Part shown: one piece after another, positions 1 through 6,313 of the stretch
How the letters are laid out: each line of letters opens with the position of its first letter
How positions within the stretch are numbered: position 1 is the stretch's first letter
Origin: UBA3818 sp051881895
GTDB taxonomy: Bacteria > Bacillota > Clostridia > Oscillospirales > Ruminococcaceae
Assembly (NCBI GenBank): GCA_051881895.1
Contig: JBJEQT010000152.1
Coordinates: 1-7,751, forward strand
Direction of reading: 5' to 3'
Length of the DNA stretch: 7,751 bases
Made by a program: the position numbers and the translations under genes
Notes under the pieces: model-generated
Database searches by the model: none
What the model saw: only the letters and a program-made list of their open reading frames with translations
Told to the model about the DNA's origin: nothing

Positions 1-42
1 AGAAGCCAGGCGTTCTTCCACCGGGGATATTCCAAAAACCGG

Positions 43-74
43 AAAAATCCCCCGGCCACTCGGACGGGGGATTT
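43..74 (-). terminator. Intrinsic terminator of glmS
   Basis: Read on the minus strand, a 10-bp stem (positions 74-65 with 54-45, AAATCCCCCG against CGGGGGATTT) encloses a 10-base loop and runs into a short U run (complement of the A run 43-47). It begins 19 bases past the glmS stop codon, so it should end the glmS transcript. Bases 1-42 beyond it hold nothing I can identify. Confidence 0.88.
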
Positions 75-93
75 CGCATTTTGGGACAAAAGG

Positions 94-1914
94 CTATTCC
101 ACGGTGACGGATTTTGCCAGATTGCGGGGTTTATCCACATCGCAGCCTCTGGCTACCGCCGTATGGTAAGCCATCAGCTGCAGCGGAATCACACCCAGGA
201 TCGGAGCGAACAAATCGTCCAGATCGGGCAGCCGGATGATGTGGTCGTACACATCATCGCCAATCTCATCGCTTTCTTTGCAGATCAGAATGACCTGGGC
301 GCCCCGGGCGCGGGTCTCCTTGATGTTGCTGACCGTTTTCGGAAGCAGGGACGACTGGGTGGCAATTGCCACTACCGGTACGCCGTCGGTAATCAGAGAG
401 ATGGTACCGTGCTTCAGTTCCCCGGCTTCGTAGGCTTCGCTGTGGATATAGGAGATTTCCTTGAGCTTCAGCGAACCCTCCCTGCACAGGGGAAAGTCGG
501 CGCCGCGGCCGATGAAAAACAAATCTTCCACATTTTTGAGAACAGAGGAAAGCTCTCTGGCCTTGTCATCGGTCTTTAACGCGTCATTGGTTTTTTCGAT
601 GGCTTTGAGCAGTCCATCCACATAACCGGCGGCCTGGGCCGCATCGATACGGCTTTTTTCCATGGCGATACGGATTGCCAGCAGGTACAAAACGCCGGTC
701 TGGACCGAATAGGCCTTGGTGCTGGCCACGGCGATTTCCGGTCCCGCATAGGTATAAAGGACGATGTCCGCCTCCCGGGCGATGGTGGAACCGGCGACGT
801 TGACGATAGCCAGCGTTTTAACGCCCTGCTTTTTCGCCAGGCGCAAAGCGGCCAGCGTATCCGCCGTTTCACCGGACTGGGAGATCACCACTACCAGCTG
901 GGTCGGATCGAGGATGGGGTCCCGATACCGGAACTCAGAGGCGATGTCCACCTCCGCCGGGACGCGGGCCAGCTTTTCGATGACATTTTTACCGATGAAA
1001 CCGGCATAGCTGGCGGTGCCGCAGGCAACCATCTGGATGCGGGTGATATCCTTGAAAAAGCCCGGAGCGATCCCATCGTGGGAAAAATCCGGCAACCCTT
1101 TGATGATGCGGGGATGAACGGTGTTGTAAAGGGCGGTGGGCTGCTCGAAAATTTCTTTGCGCATAAAATGCTCATAGCCGTTTTTCTGCGCCTGCTCCAC
1201 ATCCCATTGGGCGGTGAGAAGCTCTTTTTGTACCGGAGTTCCGTCCATGGTGCAGATGGAAATGGAACCATCGGGAGCGATTTTTACAATCTCGCCGTGT
1301 TCCAGGGCGTAATAGCGTTTGGTGTACTGCAAAACCGCGGAAATATCCGAAGCCAGAAAACCCTCGCCATCGCCAACAGCGGCCAGCAGGGGACTGTTCA
1401 GACGGGTGCCGTATACTTCACCGGGCCGGTCGGCGAACAGAATGCCGAAAGCGTAGGAGCCTTCCATTTTTGCGCAGGCTTCCCGGATGGCGGAGATAGG
1501 GTCGCCATGGTAGCAGCTGTCCAGAACCTTGGCGGCGACTTCGGTATCGGTCTGGGTCTCGAAGGTGTATCCTTTGGCGGACAGCTCGTTTTTCAGTTCC
1601 GCGTAGTTTTCGATGATGCCGTTGTGCACAAGGCTCAGCCGCTTTGTGCCGTGCGGATGGGCGTTGACGTCGGACGGAACGCCGTGGGTAGCCCAACGGG
1701 TATGCCCGATGCCGCAGTTTCCCGGCAGCGGATGGGATGCCAATCGCTCAGAAAGCACTGCCAGCCTGCCGGCGGATTTGACGGTTTTGAGGCTGCTCTC
1801 ACTGAATACGGAAACGCCTGCAGAGTCATAGCCGCGATATTCCAGCGCGCCAAGACCTTCCAGCAGGACACAGACGGCGTCTTTCGCGCCGGAGTAACCT
1901 ACAATACCACACAT
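94..1914 (-). CDS. glmS: Glutamine--fructose-6-phosphate aminotransferase (isomerizing), GlmS
   Basis: Cytosolic enzyme that makes glucosamine-6-phosphate and glutamate from fructose-6-phosphate and glutamine, the first committed step toward UDP-GlcNAc for peptidoglycan. The protein is 606 residues, normal for the family (E. coli about 609). It starts MCGIVGY, so Met removal exposes the N-terminal catalytic cysteine. The glutaminase half (about 1-225) carries HTRWATHG (71-78) and HNGIIENY (97-104). Two SIS sugar-isomerase domains follow (about 285-425 and 455-595) with SQSGET (345-350) and EAYEAGELKHG (493-503). The C-terminus DKPRNLAKSVTVE is the canonical sugar-site tail. An in-frame TTG lies two codons upstream, but the AAGGAG site (1923-1928) is 8 bases from the ATG and only 2 from the TTG. 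The ATG also puts Cys at position 2, as the mechanism requires. It is transcribed alone, with a glmS ribozyme in its leader and a terminator after it. Identity is not in doubt. Confidence 0.98.
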   Translation of the reverse strand: MCGIVGYSGAKDAVCVLLEGLGALEYRGYDSAGVSVFSESSLKTVKSAGRLAVLSERLASHPLPGNCGIGHTRWATHGVPSDVNAHPHGTKRLSLVHNGIIENYAELKNELSAKGYTFETQTDTEVAAKVLDSCYHGDPISAIREACAKMEGSYAFGILFADRPGEVYGTRLNSPLLAAVGDGEGFLASDISAVLQYTKRYYALEHGEIVKIAPDGSISICTMDGTPVQKELLTAQWDVEQAQKNGYEHFMRKEIFEQPTALYNTVHPRIIKGLPDFSHDGIAPGFFKDITRIQMVACGTASYAGFIGKNVIEKLARVPAEVDIASEFRYRDPILDPTQLVVVISQSGETADTLAALRLAKKQGVKTLAIVNVAGSTIAREADIVLYTYAGPEIAVASTKAYSVQTGVLYLLAIRIAMEKSRIDAAQAAGYVDGLLKAIEKTNDALKTDDKARELSSVLKNVEDLFFIGRGADFPLCREGSLKLKEISYIHSEAYEAGELKHGTISLITDGVPVVAIATQSSLLPKTVSNIKETRARGAQVILICKESDEIGDDVYDHIIRLPDLDDLFAPILGVIPLQLMAYHTAVARGCDVDKPRNLAKSVTVE

Positions 1915-1922
1915 ATTCAATT

Positions 1923-1928
1923 CTCCTT
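1923..1928 (-). promoter_or_regulatory. glmS ribosome binding site
   Basis: AAGGAG on the minus strand, 8 bases before the ATG at 1914. It decides the start: the in-frame TTG at 1920 is too close to be used. It lies about 30 bases downstream of the ribozyme's 3' end, outside the catalytic fold. Confidence 0.85.
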
Positions 1929-1960
1929 ATCTATGTAAAAAGTAATGTTTCGAAAAAATA

Positions 1961-2101
1961 GTTCCCGGAATACTGTGTTGTGCCGTCAGTTACCTGCGGT
2001 TTTGCTGTATTCTCTCACAGGGGAACGCTGCGGGGAGGCATCCGCCGAGTTTTCGATACTCCTCCCGCCTCGTCGACCGCGTGTTACGCGGCTGTGGCGC
2101 T
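1961..2101 (-). ncRNA. glmS self-cleaving ribozyme/riboswitch (glucosamine-6-phosphate)
   Basis: This cis-acting ribozyme in the glmS leader uses glucosamine-6-phosphate as a cofactor to cut its own mRNA, giving product feedback on GlmS synthesis. Read on the minus strand it begins AGCGCC (2101-2096), and cleavage is predicted between A2101 and G2100. P1 is a short hairpin (2091-2086 with 2082-2077, CCGCGU against ACGCGG). The conserved core GACGAGG follows at 2073-2068 (preceded by G2074 of CGACGAGG), then AUCGAAAACUCGGCGG (2057-2042) and AUGCCUCCC; GGGAGG (2066-2061) can pair with CCUCCC (2038-2033). The 3' domain has nested helices: GUUCCC/GGGAAC (2026-2021 with 1966-1961), GAAUAC/GUAUUC (2012-2007 with 1973-1968), and a GUAA-capped hairpin (1983-1999). 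The arrangement, core motifs and position directly before glmS match the known class. The 3' boundary is my estimate from pairing. Activity is inferred. Confidence 0.95.
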
Positions 2102-2222
2102 TTTTGAATCCGCTTTGTATTCGTTTTGCCCTCCTTTCGCCTATTTTGAAAAAACAACCCTCCTTTCCGTTTGCCCGATGCCTTATCCTATGCGGCGGGC
2201 CGCCAAAAGGTTCGGCATGGAT
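2102..2222 (-). other. glmS 5' leader between promoter and ribozyme
   Basis: About 120 bases of transcribed leader precede the ribozyme cut site and would be released as the 5' cleavage product. It contains two copies of the Shine-Dalgarno-like 10-mer GAAAGGAGGG (2167-2158 and 2138-2129), neither followed by a properly spaced start codon. There is also an 11-codon ATG frame from 2218 with no ribosome binding site. No gene is supported here. Confidence 0.5.
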
Positions 2223-2229
2223 TTAAATT

Positions 2230-2258
2230 ATTATATCAAATCCGATTGTATGAAGCAA
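2230..2258 (-). promoter_or_regulatory. Sigma-A promoter of glmS
   Basis: On the minus strand a -35 box TTGCTT (2258-2253) is followed after exactly 17 bases by a perfect -10 TATAAT (2235-2230). Transcription would start near 2223 and run through the leader and ribozyme into glmS. It lies just downstream of the preceding gene's terminator, so glmS has its own transcription unit. Confidence 0.85.
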
Positions 2259-2288
2259 GTAAAGGGGAAAAGAGGGATTTTTTTCCGC

Positions 2289-2325
2289 AAAAAAGCCGCC
2301 GACAAAATTTGCTTGCCGGGCGGCT
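2289..2325 (-). terminator. Intrinsic terminator of the Rsm22-family gene
   Basis: Minus-strand stem AGCCGCC (2325-2319) pairs with GGCGGCT (2300-2294) around an 18-base loop and is followed by a run of six U (2294-2289). It begins 20 bases after the stop codon of the upstream methyltransferase gene and sits just before the glmS promoter. Confidence 0.85.
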
Positions 2326-2344
2326 CTTCTCATTTTAAACGAAA

Positions 2345-3322
2345 TCAGCAGGAGCCTTTGTAAGCGAATGGGTCGCCGCTGTTGGATTTTCGGGCGGCCT
2401 TGAACAGCGCGCCGTCTTTTTTCCGAACGGGGAGGATGACAATTCCGGATGGGGTACATAAACGCAGGGTAATCTTGCCGCTTTCGATCTGCGGATGGCG
2501 CAGGATACGGGACGGGGCCCGCACGCTTTCTGCCCTGCTGAAAGCCAGGTAGCAGAATTTTTCATCCTCATAAGGAGCATCGCCGCCTTTGAGCTGCCGG
2601 TGAAGGCGGCTGCGGGCAATCCGGCAGGTAAAATGGCACCAATCGTCCGCCGGGAGGGGGCACGCTTTTTCATGCGGGCAGGGTGCCAACAGGACGGCGC
2701 CCTGCGCCAAAAGATATTCCCGCGCGGCCCGCAGTTGGCGAAAGCCCTCCGGCGTGCCCGGCTCCACCAAAAGCAGCAGGTTTTCGGCGGCGTCCCACAA
2801 GCGGGACAGGGCGGCGGGACGGTCCTCTTCACGCGCCTCGTTGAGCACATAAGCAGCGCTCACCAGCCCGGCCCGGATTGGGAGCGGGTCCCGACCGGTA
2901 AGATCGCCCGAAATCCACCGGGCATTTTGCAGCGGCTCACTGCCCGTGCGCATCAGCGCCTGGCCCAGCCGCGCCATGGCAGGCTCCCGTTCCAAACAGG
3001 AAACCGATTCCAATGGCAGCAGGGCGTCCGCCGCCCAGGACGCAGCTCCAGTCCCAGCGCCGATGTCCAGCAGCGTAGCGGGGAGGTCGCTCAAAAAAGG
3101 CAGCGTGTGCTCCAATGCAGCGGCTACCGCGCCAAAGGTTGCGGGCATCCGCACGGCAGCATAGGCCAGCGCCTGACGGTCGGTGGTGACCAGGCGTTTG
3201 CCCTGCCCGCTTTCCTCCCGATAGCGCTGGGAGAGTCCCTGCGCTTCCCGCACCAGGTCAGCGGTGGATACCTCCTGTGCTTGTTGTTCGATAGCCGTGC
3301 GAAGCGGCAGCGGAAATTCCAT
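2345..3322 (-). CDS. Rsm22-family SAM-dependent methyltransferase, probable ribosomal small-subunit factor
   Basis: The protein is 325 residues. The SAM-binding motif LLDIGAGTG is at 84-92, followed by other class I methyltransferase features: YVLNE (158-162) and LLVEPGTPEG (184-193). The C-terminal half has the Rsm22 signature: APCPHEKACPL (213-223), DWCHF (227-231) and the YEDEKFCYL block (251-259). Cysteines 215, 221, 229 and 233 form a cluster of the kind that binds an iron-sulfur cluster in the mitochondrial relatives Rsm22/METTL17, which act on the small ribosomal subunit. Whether the bacterial members methylate RNA is not settled, so substrate and metal content are inference. The frame is open 27 codons further upstream, but an AAGGAG site (3329-3334) six bases before the ATG at 3322 fixes the start. 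It is flanked by terminators on both sides, so it is probably monocistronic; no strong promoter is visible. Confidence 0.87.
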   Translation of the reverse strand: MEFPLPLRTAIEQQAQEVSTADLVREAQGLSQRYREESGQGKRLVTTDRQALAYAAVRMPATFGAVAAALEHTLPFLSDLPATLLDIGAGTGAASWAADALLPLESVSCLEREPAMARLGQALMRTGSEPLQNARWISGDLTGRDPLPIRAGLVSAAYVLNEAREEDRPAALSRLWDAAENLLLLVEPGTPEGFRQLRAAREYLLAQGAVLLAPCPHEKACPLPADDWCHFTCRIARSRLHRQLKGGDAPYEDEKFCYLAFSRAESVRAPSRILRHPQIESGKITLRLCTPSGIVILPVRKKDGALFKAARKSNSGDPFAYKGSC

Positions 3323-3328
3323 ACCGTA

Positions 3329-3334
3329 CTCCTT
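3329..3334 (-). promoter_or_regulatory. Ribosome binding site fixing the Rsm22-family start
   Basis: AAGGAG on the minus strand, six bases before the ATG at 3322. Two earlier in-frame ATG codons (at 3403 and 3370) lack such a site and would add residues with no resemblance to the family. Confidence 0.8.
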
Positions 3335-3386
3335 TGAAATCGTTGATTGGCGGACCGGCCGGGGGTCCATCGGTTTGATATCGGTA

Positions 3387-3415
3387 TTGTAACAAAGAAT
3401 CAAAGAAAAAGCCAG
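3387..3415 (-). promoter_or_regulatory. Possible weak promoter of the Rsm22-family gene
   Basis: Between the proS terminator and this gene, the minus strand has TACAAT as a possible -10 box, with a poor TGGCTT 17 bases before it. The surrounding sequence is T-rich. A promoter is expected here because of the terminator upstream, but the -35 match is only 2 of 6, so this is a tentative call. Confidence 0.25.
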
Positions 3416-3435
3416 AGAGAAGAAGGTTTTGCCGC

Positions 3436-3473
3436 AAAAAAGCCATCTGCCGCAGAAACGGCGGATGGCTTTT
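3436..3473 (-). terminator. Intrinsic terminator of proS
   Basis: Minus-strand hairpin: GCCATC (3469-3464) pairs with GATGGC (3447-3442). Inside it GCCG pairs with CGGC around a six-base loop. A preceding AAAA and a following T run (3441-3436) allow the stem to extend. It begins 15 bases past the proS stop. Confidence 0.88.
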
Positions 3474-3487
3474 GCAGATTGGTATAA

Positions 3488-4924
3488 TTAATATGCTTTG
3501 CCCCAATAGACCATGGCTTTGGCGGGTTTTCCGCAGCAGGCGCAGACGTCGTCCAAATGCTCCTGCTCAAAGGGCATGCAGCGGGAGGAGACGCCGGCTT
3601 TTTCCTTGAACGTTTCCTCGCAGGCAGGATCGCCGCACCACATGGTTTTGATAAAGCCGTTTTCCCCGCCGGCCACCTGGACCATTTCCTCCAGGTTATG
3701 GGCGACGAAAGTCCGTTTTTCCCGGTTTTCCAGCGCTTTTTGGTACAGGCTGTCATGCAGCTTCTCCAACAGCTGCGGGATGACGGTCTCCAGCTCGTCC
3801 AGGCTGACGACGGTTTTTTCCCGGTTATCCCGGCGAACCAGTACGCACTGGTTTTGTTCGATATCACGCGGGCCGATTTCCAGCCGCAGCGGAACGCCCT
3901 TCATTTCATACTCGGCATATTTCCAGCCGGGGGAATTGTTGGAATCATCCATCTTGACCCGGCAGAATTTTTCAAGCCGCTGCTTGAGCTCTCCCGCCTT
4001 TTCCAGAACGCCCTCTTTGTGCTGCGCCACCGGGATGATGACGACCTGGATGGGCGCTACCTGCGGCGGCAGAACCAGGCCGTTGTTGTCGCCGTGGGTC
4101 ATGATGATGGCGCCGATCAGGCGGGTAGTCACGCCCCAGGAAGTCTGATGCGGATGCTGGAGTTTGTTGTCCCGGCCGGTGAACTGGATATCAAAGGCTT
4201 TGGCGAAGCCGTCGCCAAAGTAGTGAGAGGTGCCGGCCTGCAGGGATTTACCGTCGTGCATCATGGCCTCGATGGTGTAAGTAGCTTCCGCCCCGGCAAA
4301 TTTCTCCTTATCGGTCTTTTTGCCTTTGACCACCGGGATGGCCAGCGCGTCTTCGCACAGTTTGGCATAGATATTTAACATCTGTTCGGTTTCCGCCACC
4401 GCCTCTTCAGCGGTCTCATGCATGGTGTGGCCTTCCTGCCACAAAAACTCCATCGTCCGCAGGAAAGGACGGGTGGTTTTTTCCCAGCGGATGACCGAGC
4501 ACCACTGGTTATACAGCTTGGGCAGATCCCGGTAGGATTTGATAATGTGAGAGTAGTGTTCGCAGAACAGGGTCTCGGAGGTGGGGCGCACGCACAGGCG
4601 CTCCGCCAGCTTTTCGTTGCCGCCATGGGTGACCCACGCCACCTCCGGCGCAAAGCCCTCAACGTGATCCTTCTCTTTCTGCAGCAGGCTTTCGGGAATG
4701 AGCATTGGCATATAAACATTCTCATGACCGGTGGCTTTGAACGCACTGTCCAGCCACTTCTGGATATGTTCCCAGATAGCGTATCCGTATGGCCGCAGGA
4801 TCATGCAGCCGCGCACGCTGGAATAATCGATCAGCTCCGCTTTTTTCACCACGTCGGTGTACCATTTGGCGAAATCTTCTTCCATCGAGGTAATGGCCTC
4901 GACCATTTTCTTGTTGTCTGCCAT
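3488..4924 (-). CDS. proS: Prolyl-tRNA synthetase, archaeal/eukaryotic type
   Basis: Class II aminoacyl-tRNA synthetase that charges tRNA-Pro in the cytosol. The 478-residue protein is the short archaeal/eukaryotic-like form (ProS type 3). It lacks the insertion editing domain of the roughly 570-residue bacterial form. Visible motifs: PTSET (114-118), motif 2 around VIRWEKTTRPFLRTMEF (144-160), GTSHYFGDGFAKAFDI (231-246), and motif 3 around THGDNNGLVLPPQVAP (276-291). The anticodon-binding domain starts near 292. A C-terminal cysteine-rich domain (C430, C435, C461, C464) likely binds zinc, and the chain ends in tyrosine, as is typical of this type. The start is the ATG at 4924, with AGGAG (4933-4937) 8 bases upstream. 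The frame runs 37 codons further up, but the promoter -10 box lies inside that extension, so it is not coding. Monocistronic, with its own promoter and terminator. Confidence 0.97.
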   Translation of the reverse strand: MADNKKMVEAITSMEEDFAKWYTDVVKKAELIDYSSVRGCMILRPYGYAIWEHIQKWLDSAFKATGHENVYMPMLIPESLLQKEKDHVEGFAPEVAWVTHGGNEKLAERLCVRPTSETLFCEHYSHIIKSYRDLPKLYNQWCSVIRWEKTTRPFLRTMEFLWQEGHTMHETAEEAVAETEQMLNIYAKLCEDALAIPVVKGKKTDKEKFAGAEATYTIEAMMHDGKSLQAGTSHYFGDGFAKAFDIQFTGRDNKLQHPHQTSWGVTTRLIGAIIMTHGDNNGLVLPPQVAPIQVVIIPVAQHKEGVLEKAGELKQRLEKFCRVKMDDSNNSPGWKYAEYEMKGVPLRLEIGPRDIEQNQCVLVRRDNREKTVVSLDELETVIPQLLEKLHDSLYQKALENREKRTFVAHNLEEMVQVAGGENGFIKTMWCGDPACEETFKEKAGVSSRCMPFEQEHLDDVCACCGKPAKAMVYWGKAY

Positions 4925-4948
4925 TGCATTCACTCCTGTTTGTGCTTT

Positions 4949-4964
4949 CCGGACTTTTGTCCGG
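4949..4964 (-). other. Hairpin in the proS leader
   Basis: A perfect inverted repeat CCGGAC-AAAA-GTCCGG in the short proS leader, about 10 bases from the predicted transcript 5' end and 11 bases before the ribosome binding site. No U run follows, so it is not a terminator. It may be a 5' stabilising stem; that role is a guess. The leader is too short for a T-box. Confidence 0.6.
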
Positions 4965-4978
4965 TTCCTTGAAGATTC

Positions 4979-5007
4979 ATTATAATATACATTCCCGCCG
5001 ATTTCAA
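4979..5007 (-). promoter_or_regulatory. Sigma-A promoter of proS
   Basis: Minus-strand TTGAAA (5007-5002), a 17-base spacer, then a perfect TATAAT (4984-4979). Transcription would start near 4972, leaving a leader of roughly 50 bases before proS. Confidence 0.88.
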
Positions 5008-5017
5008 TAAAAGAAAG

Positions 5018-5048
5018 AAAAAAGGCCGCCTGCAAGCAACAGGCGGCC
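5018..5048 (-). terminator. Intrinsic terminator of acpP
   Basis: Minus-strand nine-base-pair perfect stem GGCCGCCTG/CAGGCGGCC (5048-5040 with 5032-5024), a seven-base loop, then six T (5023-5018). It starts 14 bases after the acpP stop and sits just before the proS promoter. Confidence 0.92.
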
Positions 5049-5062
5049 GGTAAAAGGCGAAT

Positions 5063-5290
5063 TTATACGCGTTCTTCAATAAACTTGACCACATCGCCGA
5101 CAGTTTTGATGGATTCGATGTCTTCATCCGGGAACTCGGCGTCGAATTCTTCTTCCAGGCTCATGACCAGATCTACCACGTCGAGGGAATCTGCGCCCAA
5201 ATCGTCAGCAATATTCGACTCCATTGTCACCTCGTCTTCTGCAACATCCAGTTGATCGCAGATGATCTCTCTAACTTTTTCGAATACCAT
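5063..5290 (-). CDS. acpP: Acyl carrier protein
   Basis: Small acidic carrier that holds growing acyl chains on a phosphopantetheine arm during type II fatty acid synthesis in the cytosol. The length, 75 residues, is standard. The attachment site is Ser35 in DDLGADSLDVVDLVM (29-43), the classic ACP motif, followed by the acidic helix II/III region (EEEFDAEFPDEDIESIKTVGD). An AGGAGG site (5301-5306) stands 10 bases before the ATG, a little long but strong. The gene is transcribed alone from a consensus promoter and ends at a strong terminator, not within a fab operon here. It diverges from aroE. No FapR-type operator was recognised in its promoter. It could in principle be a carrier for another pathway, but the sequence looks like the general housekeeping ACP. 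Confidence 0.96.
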   Translation of the reverse strand: MVFEKVREIICDQLDVAEDEVTMESNIADDLGADSLDVVDLVMSLEEEFDAEFPDEDIESIKTVGDVVKFIEERV

Positions 5291-5325
5291 GTGGGAAATT
5301 CCTCCTAAAATGTTGTTCTTGCCCT

Positions 5326-5354
5326 ATCATATTCATATTTTCTGCAGTTGTCAA
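5326..5354 (-). promoter_or_regulatory. Sigma-A promoter of acpP
   Basis: On the minus strand a perfect -35 TTGACA (5354-5349), a 17-base spacer and -10 TATGAT (5331-5326). Expected start near 5319, giving a leader of about 28 bases that includes the AGGAGG site. It is close to consensus, fitting a highly expressed protein. Confidence 0.92.
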
Positions 5355-5413
5355 CAGTATTTGAAGAGGAAAGCATAAAATTCTTGCCTTTTCACAAATA
5401 TCCCATAAATCCC

Positions 5414-5442
5414 TTGACAAAGGGAAAAAAAAGGAATAAAAT
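5414..5442 (+). promoter_or_regulatory. Sigma-A promoter of the aroE-aroK-thioesterase unit
   Basis: Perfect -35 TTGACA (5414-5419), a 17-base spacer rich in A, and -10 TAAAAT (5437-5442). Transcription should start near 5449, about 28 bases before the aroE ATG. It points away from the acpP promoter, with 59 bases between the two -35 boxes. Confidence 0.9.
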
Positions 5443-5476
5443 ACATCGATTTATTACCGAGAAAGAGGGCTGGAAG

Positions 5477-6313
5477 ATGAAGCGTTTTGCCATTTTGGGA
5501 TACCCTTTGGGGCATACGATGTCCCCGCCGATTCACGAGCGGTTGTTCGAGCTGGGCGGGCAGCAGGCGGAATATGAAGTTCTGCAAACGCCGCCGGAGC
5601 AATTTGAAGATTTGTGGCCATATCTGCGGCAGCTGGACGGGTTTAACATCACCATCCCTTATAAGCAGCAGATCATCCCTTTCTGCGCCCGGTTGGACGA
5701 AACCGCCGAACGGTACGGCGCGGTCAACGTTGTGGACTGCAAAGACGGCGCAACCGGATATAATACCGACTGTGTAGGTTTTTTGCACTCGCTGGAGGGG
5801 ATTCCTTTAAAAGGCGAGGTGCTGATCGCCGGCGCCGGCGGCGTAGGCCGGATGTTCGCGATCGAATCGGCACGGCAGGGCGCCTGCGTGACATTGGCGG
5901 TTCGCCAGAGCGGCGTGGAAAAAGCCCGGGAATTACAAAGGGAAATGGAGCGGGCGATCCCCGGCGCGGCAGTGCGGGTAACGACTCTGAGCAGCCTGCC
6001 GGACGAGGACACCCAATATCGCTGGCTGATCAACGCGACTCCGGTTGGGATGTATCCGAAAGTAGACGATATGCCGCTGGATCCGTCGGTGCTTTTCCGG
6101 TGTGAAAATGTGTTCGATGCCATTTACAATCCGGCCCAAACCAAACTGATGCGGCTGGCCCGGCAGGCGGGCTGCCATGTGATCGGCGGGATGGCCATGC
6201 TGGTCTGGCAGGCGGTGCAGGCCCACCGGTATTGGTATGGCGCCCAATATCGGGAAGAGGACATTGCCGCGCTGATCCGGGAGATGGAAAAGCGGATGGA
6301 GGAAAACCGATGA
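5477..6313 (+). CDS. aroE: Shikimate dehydrogenase (NADP+)
   Basis: Reduces 3-dehydroshikimate to shikimate with NADPH, step four of the shikimate pathway to aromatic amino acids. The protein is 278 residues, typical for AroE. The N-terminal substrate domain has the shikimate-binding stretch GYPLGHTMSPPIH (8-20), NITIPYK with the catalytic lysine K63, and AVN (82-84). GYNTDCVGF (94-102) carries the catalytic-pair aspartate D98. The NADP-binding loop is AGAGGVG (118-124), followed by INATPVGMYP (185-194) and the C-terminal GGMAMLVWQA block (237-246). In the usual H-S-x-S substrate motif the first serine is threonine here (HTMS), a conservative change. The ATG at 5477 has GAGGG (5465-5469) upstream. 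The frame is open 43 codons further up, but the promoter lies inside that stretch, so it is untranslated. First gene of a probable three-gene unit; its last codons overlap aroK. Confidence 0.95.
   Translation: MKRFAILGYPLGHTMSPPIHERLFELGGQQAEYEVLQTPPEQFEDLWPYLRQLDGFNITIPYKQQIIPFCARLDETAERYGAVNVVDCKDGATGYNTDCVGFLHSLEGIPLKGEVLIAGAGGVGRMFAIESARQGACVTLAVRQSGVEKARELQREMERAIPGAAVRVTTLSSLPDEDTQYRWLINATPVGMYPKVDDMPLDPSVLFRCENVFDAIYNPAQTKLMRLARQAGCHVIGGMAMLVWQAVQAHRYWYGAQYREEDIAALIREMEKRMEENR

Noticed and set aside
1078..1938. Long open frame on the plus strand opposite glmS (286 codons)
   Set aside because: It lies wholly antisense to the glmS coding region and leader, has no ribosome binding site and no recognisable domain; it follows from the GC-rich codon use of glmS.
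2183..2218. Eleven-codon leader peptide (MPNLLAARRIG) in the glmS leader
   Set aside because: No ribosome binding site precedes its ATG and it has no regulatory codon run; the ribozyme already explains the regulation.
1945..2363. Plus-strand open frames (93 and 127 codons) in the glmS upstream gap
   Set aside because: They run antisense through the ribozyme, promoter and terminator, whose minus-strand signals explain the sequence; the peptides look like no protein family.
2495..3337. Plus-strand 280-codon open frame opposite the Rsm22-family gene
   Set aside because: Shadow of the methyltransferase frame; no start signal and low-complexity, Arg/Gln-rich translation.
4925..4978. T-box riboswitch before proS
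   Set aside because: The leader after the promoter is only about 50 bases and lacks the T-box sequence and an antiterminator/terminator pair.
5348..5476. N-terminal extension of AroE by 43 in-frame codons
   Set aside because: The extension contains the -35 and -10 boxes of the aroE promoter, and homologous AroE proteins begin at the ATG at 5477.
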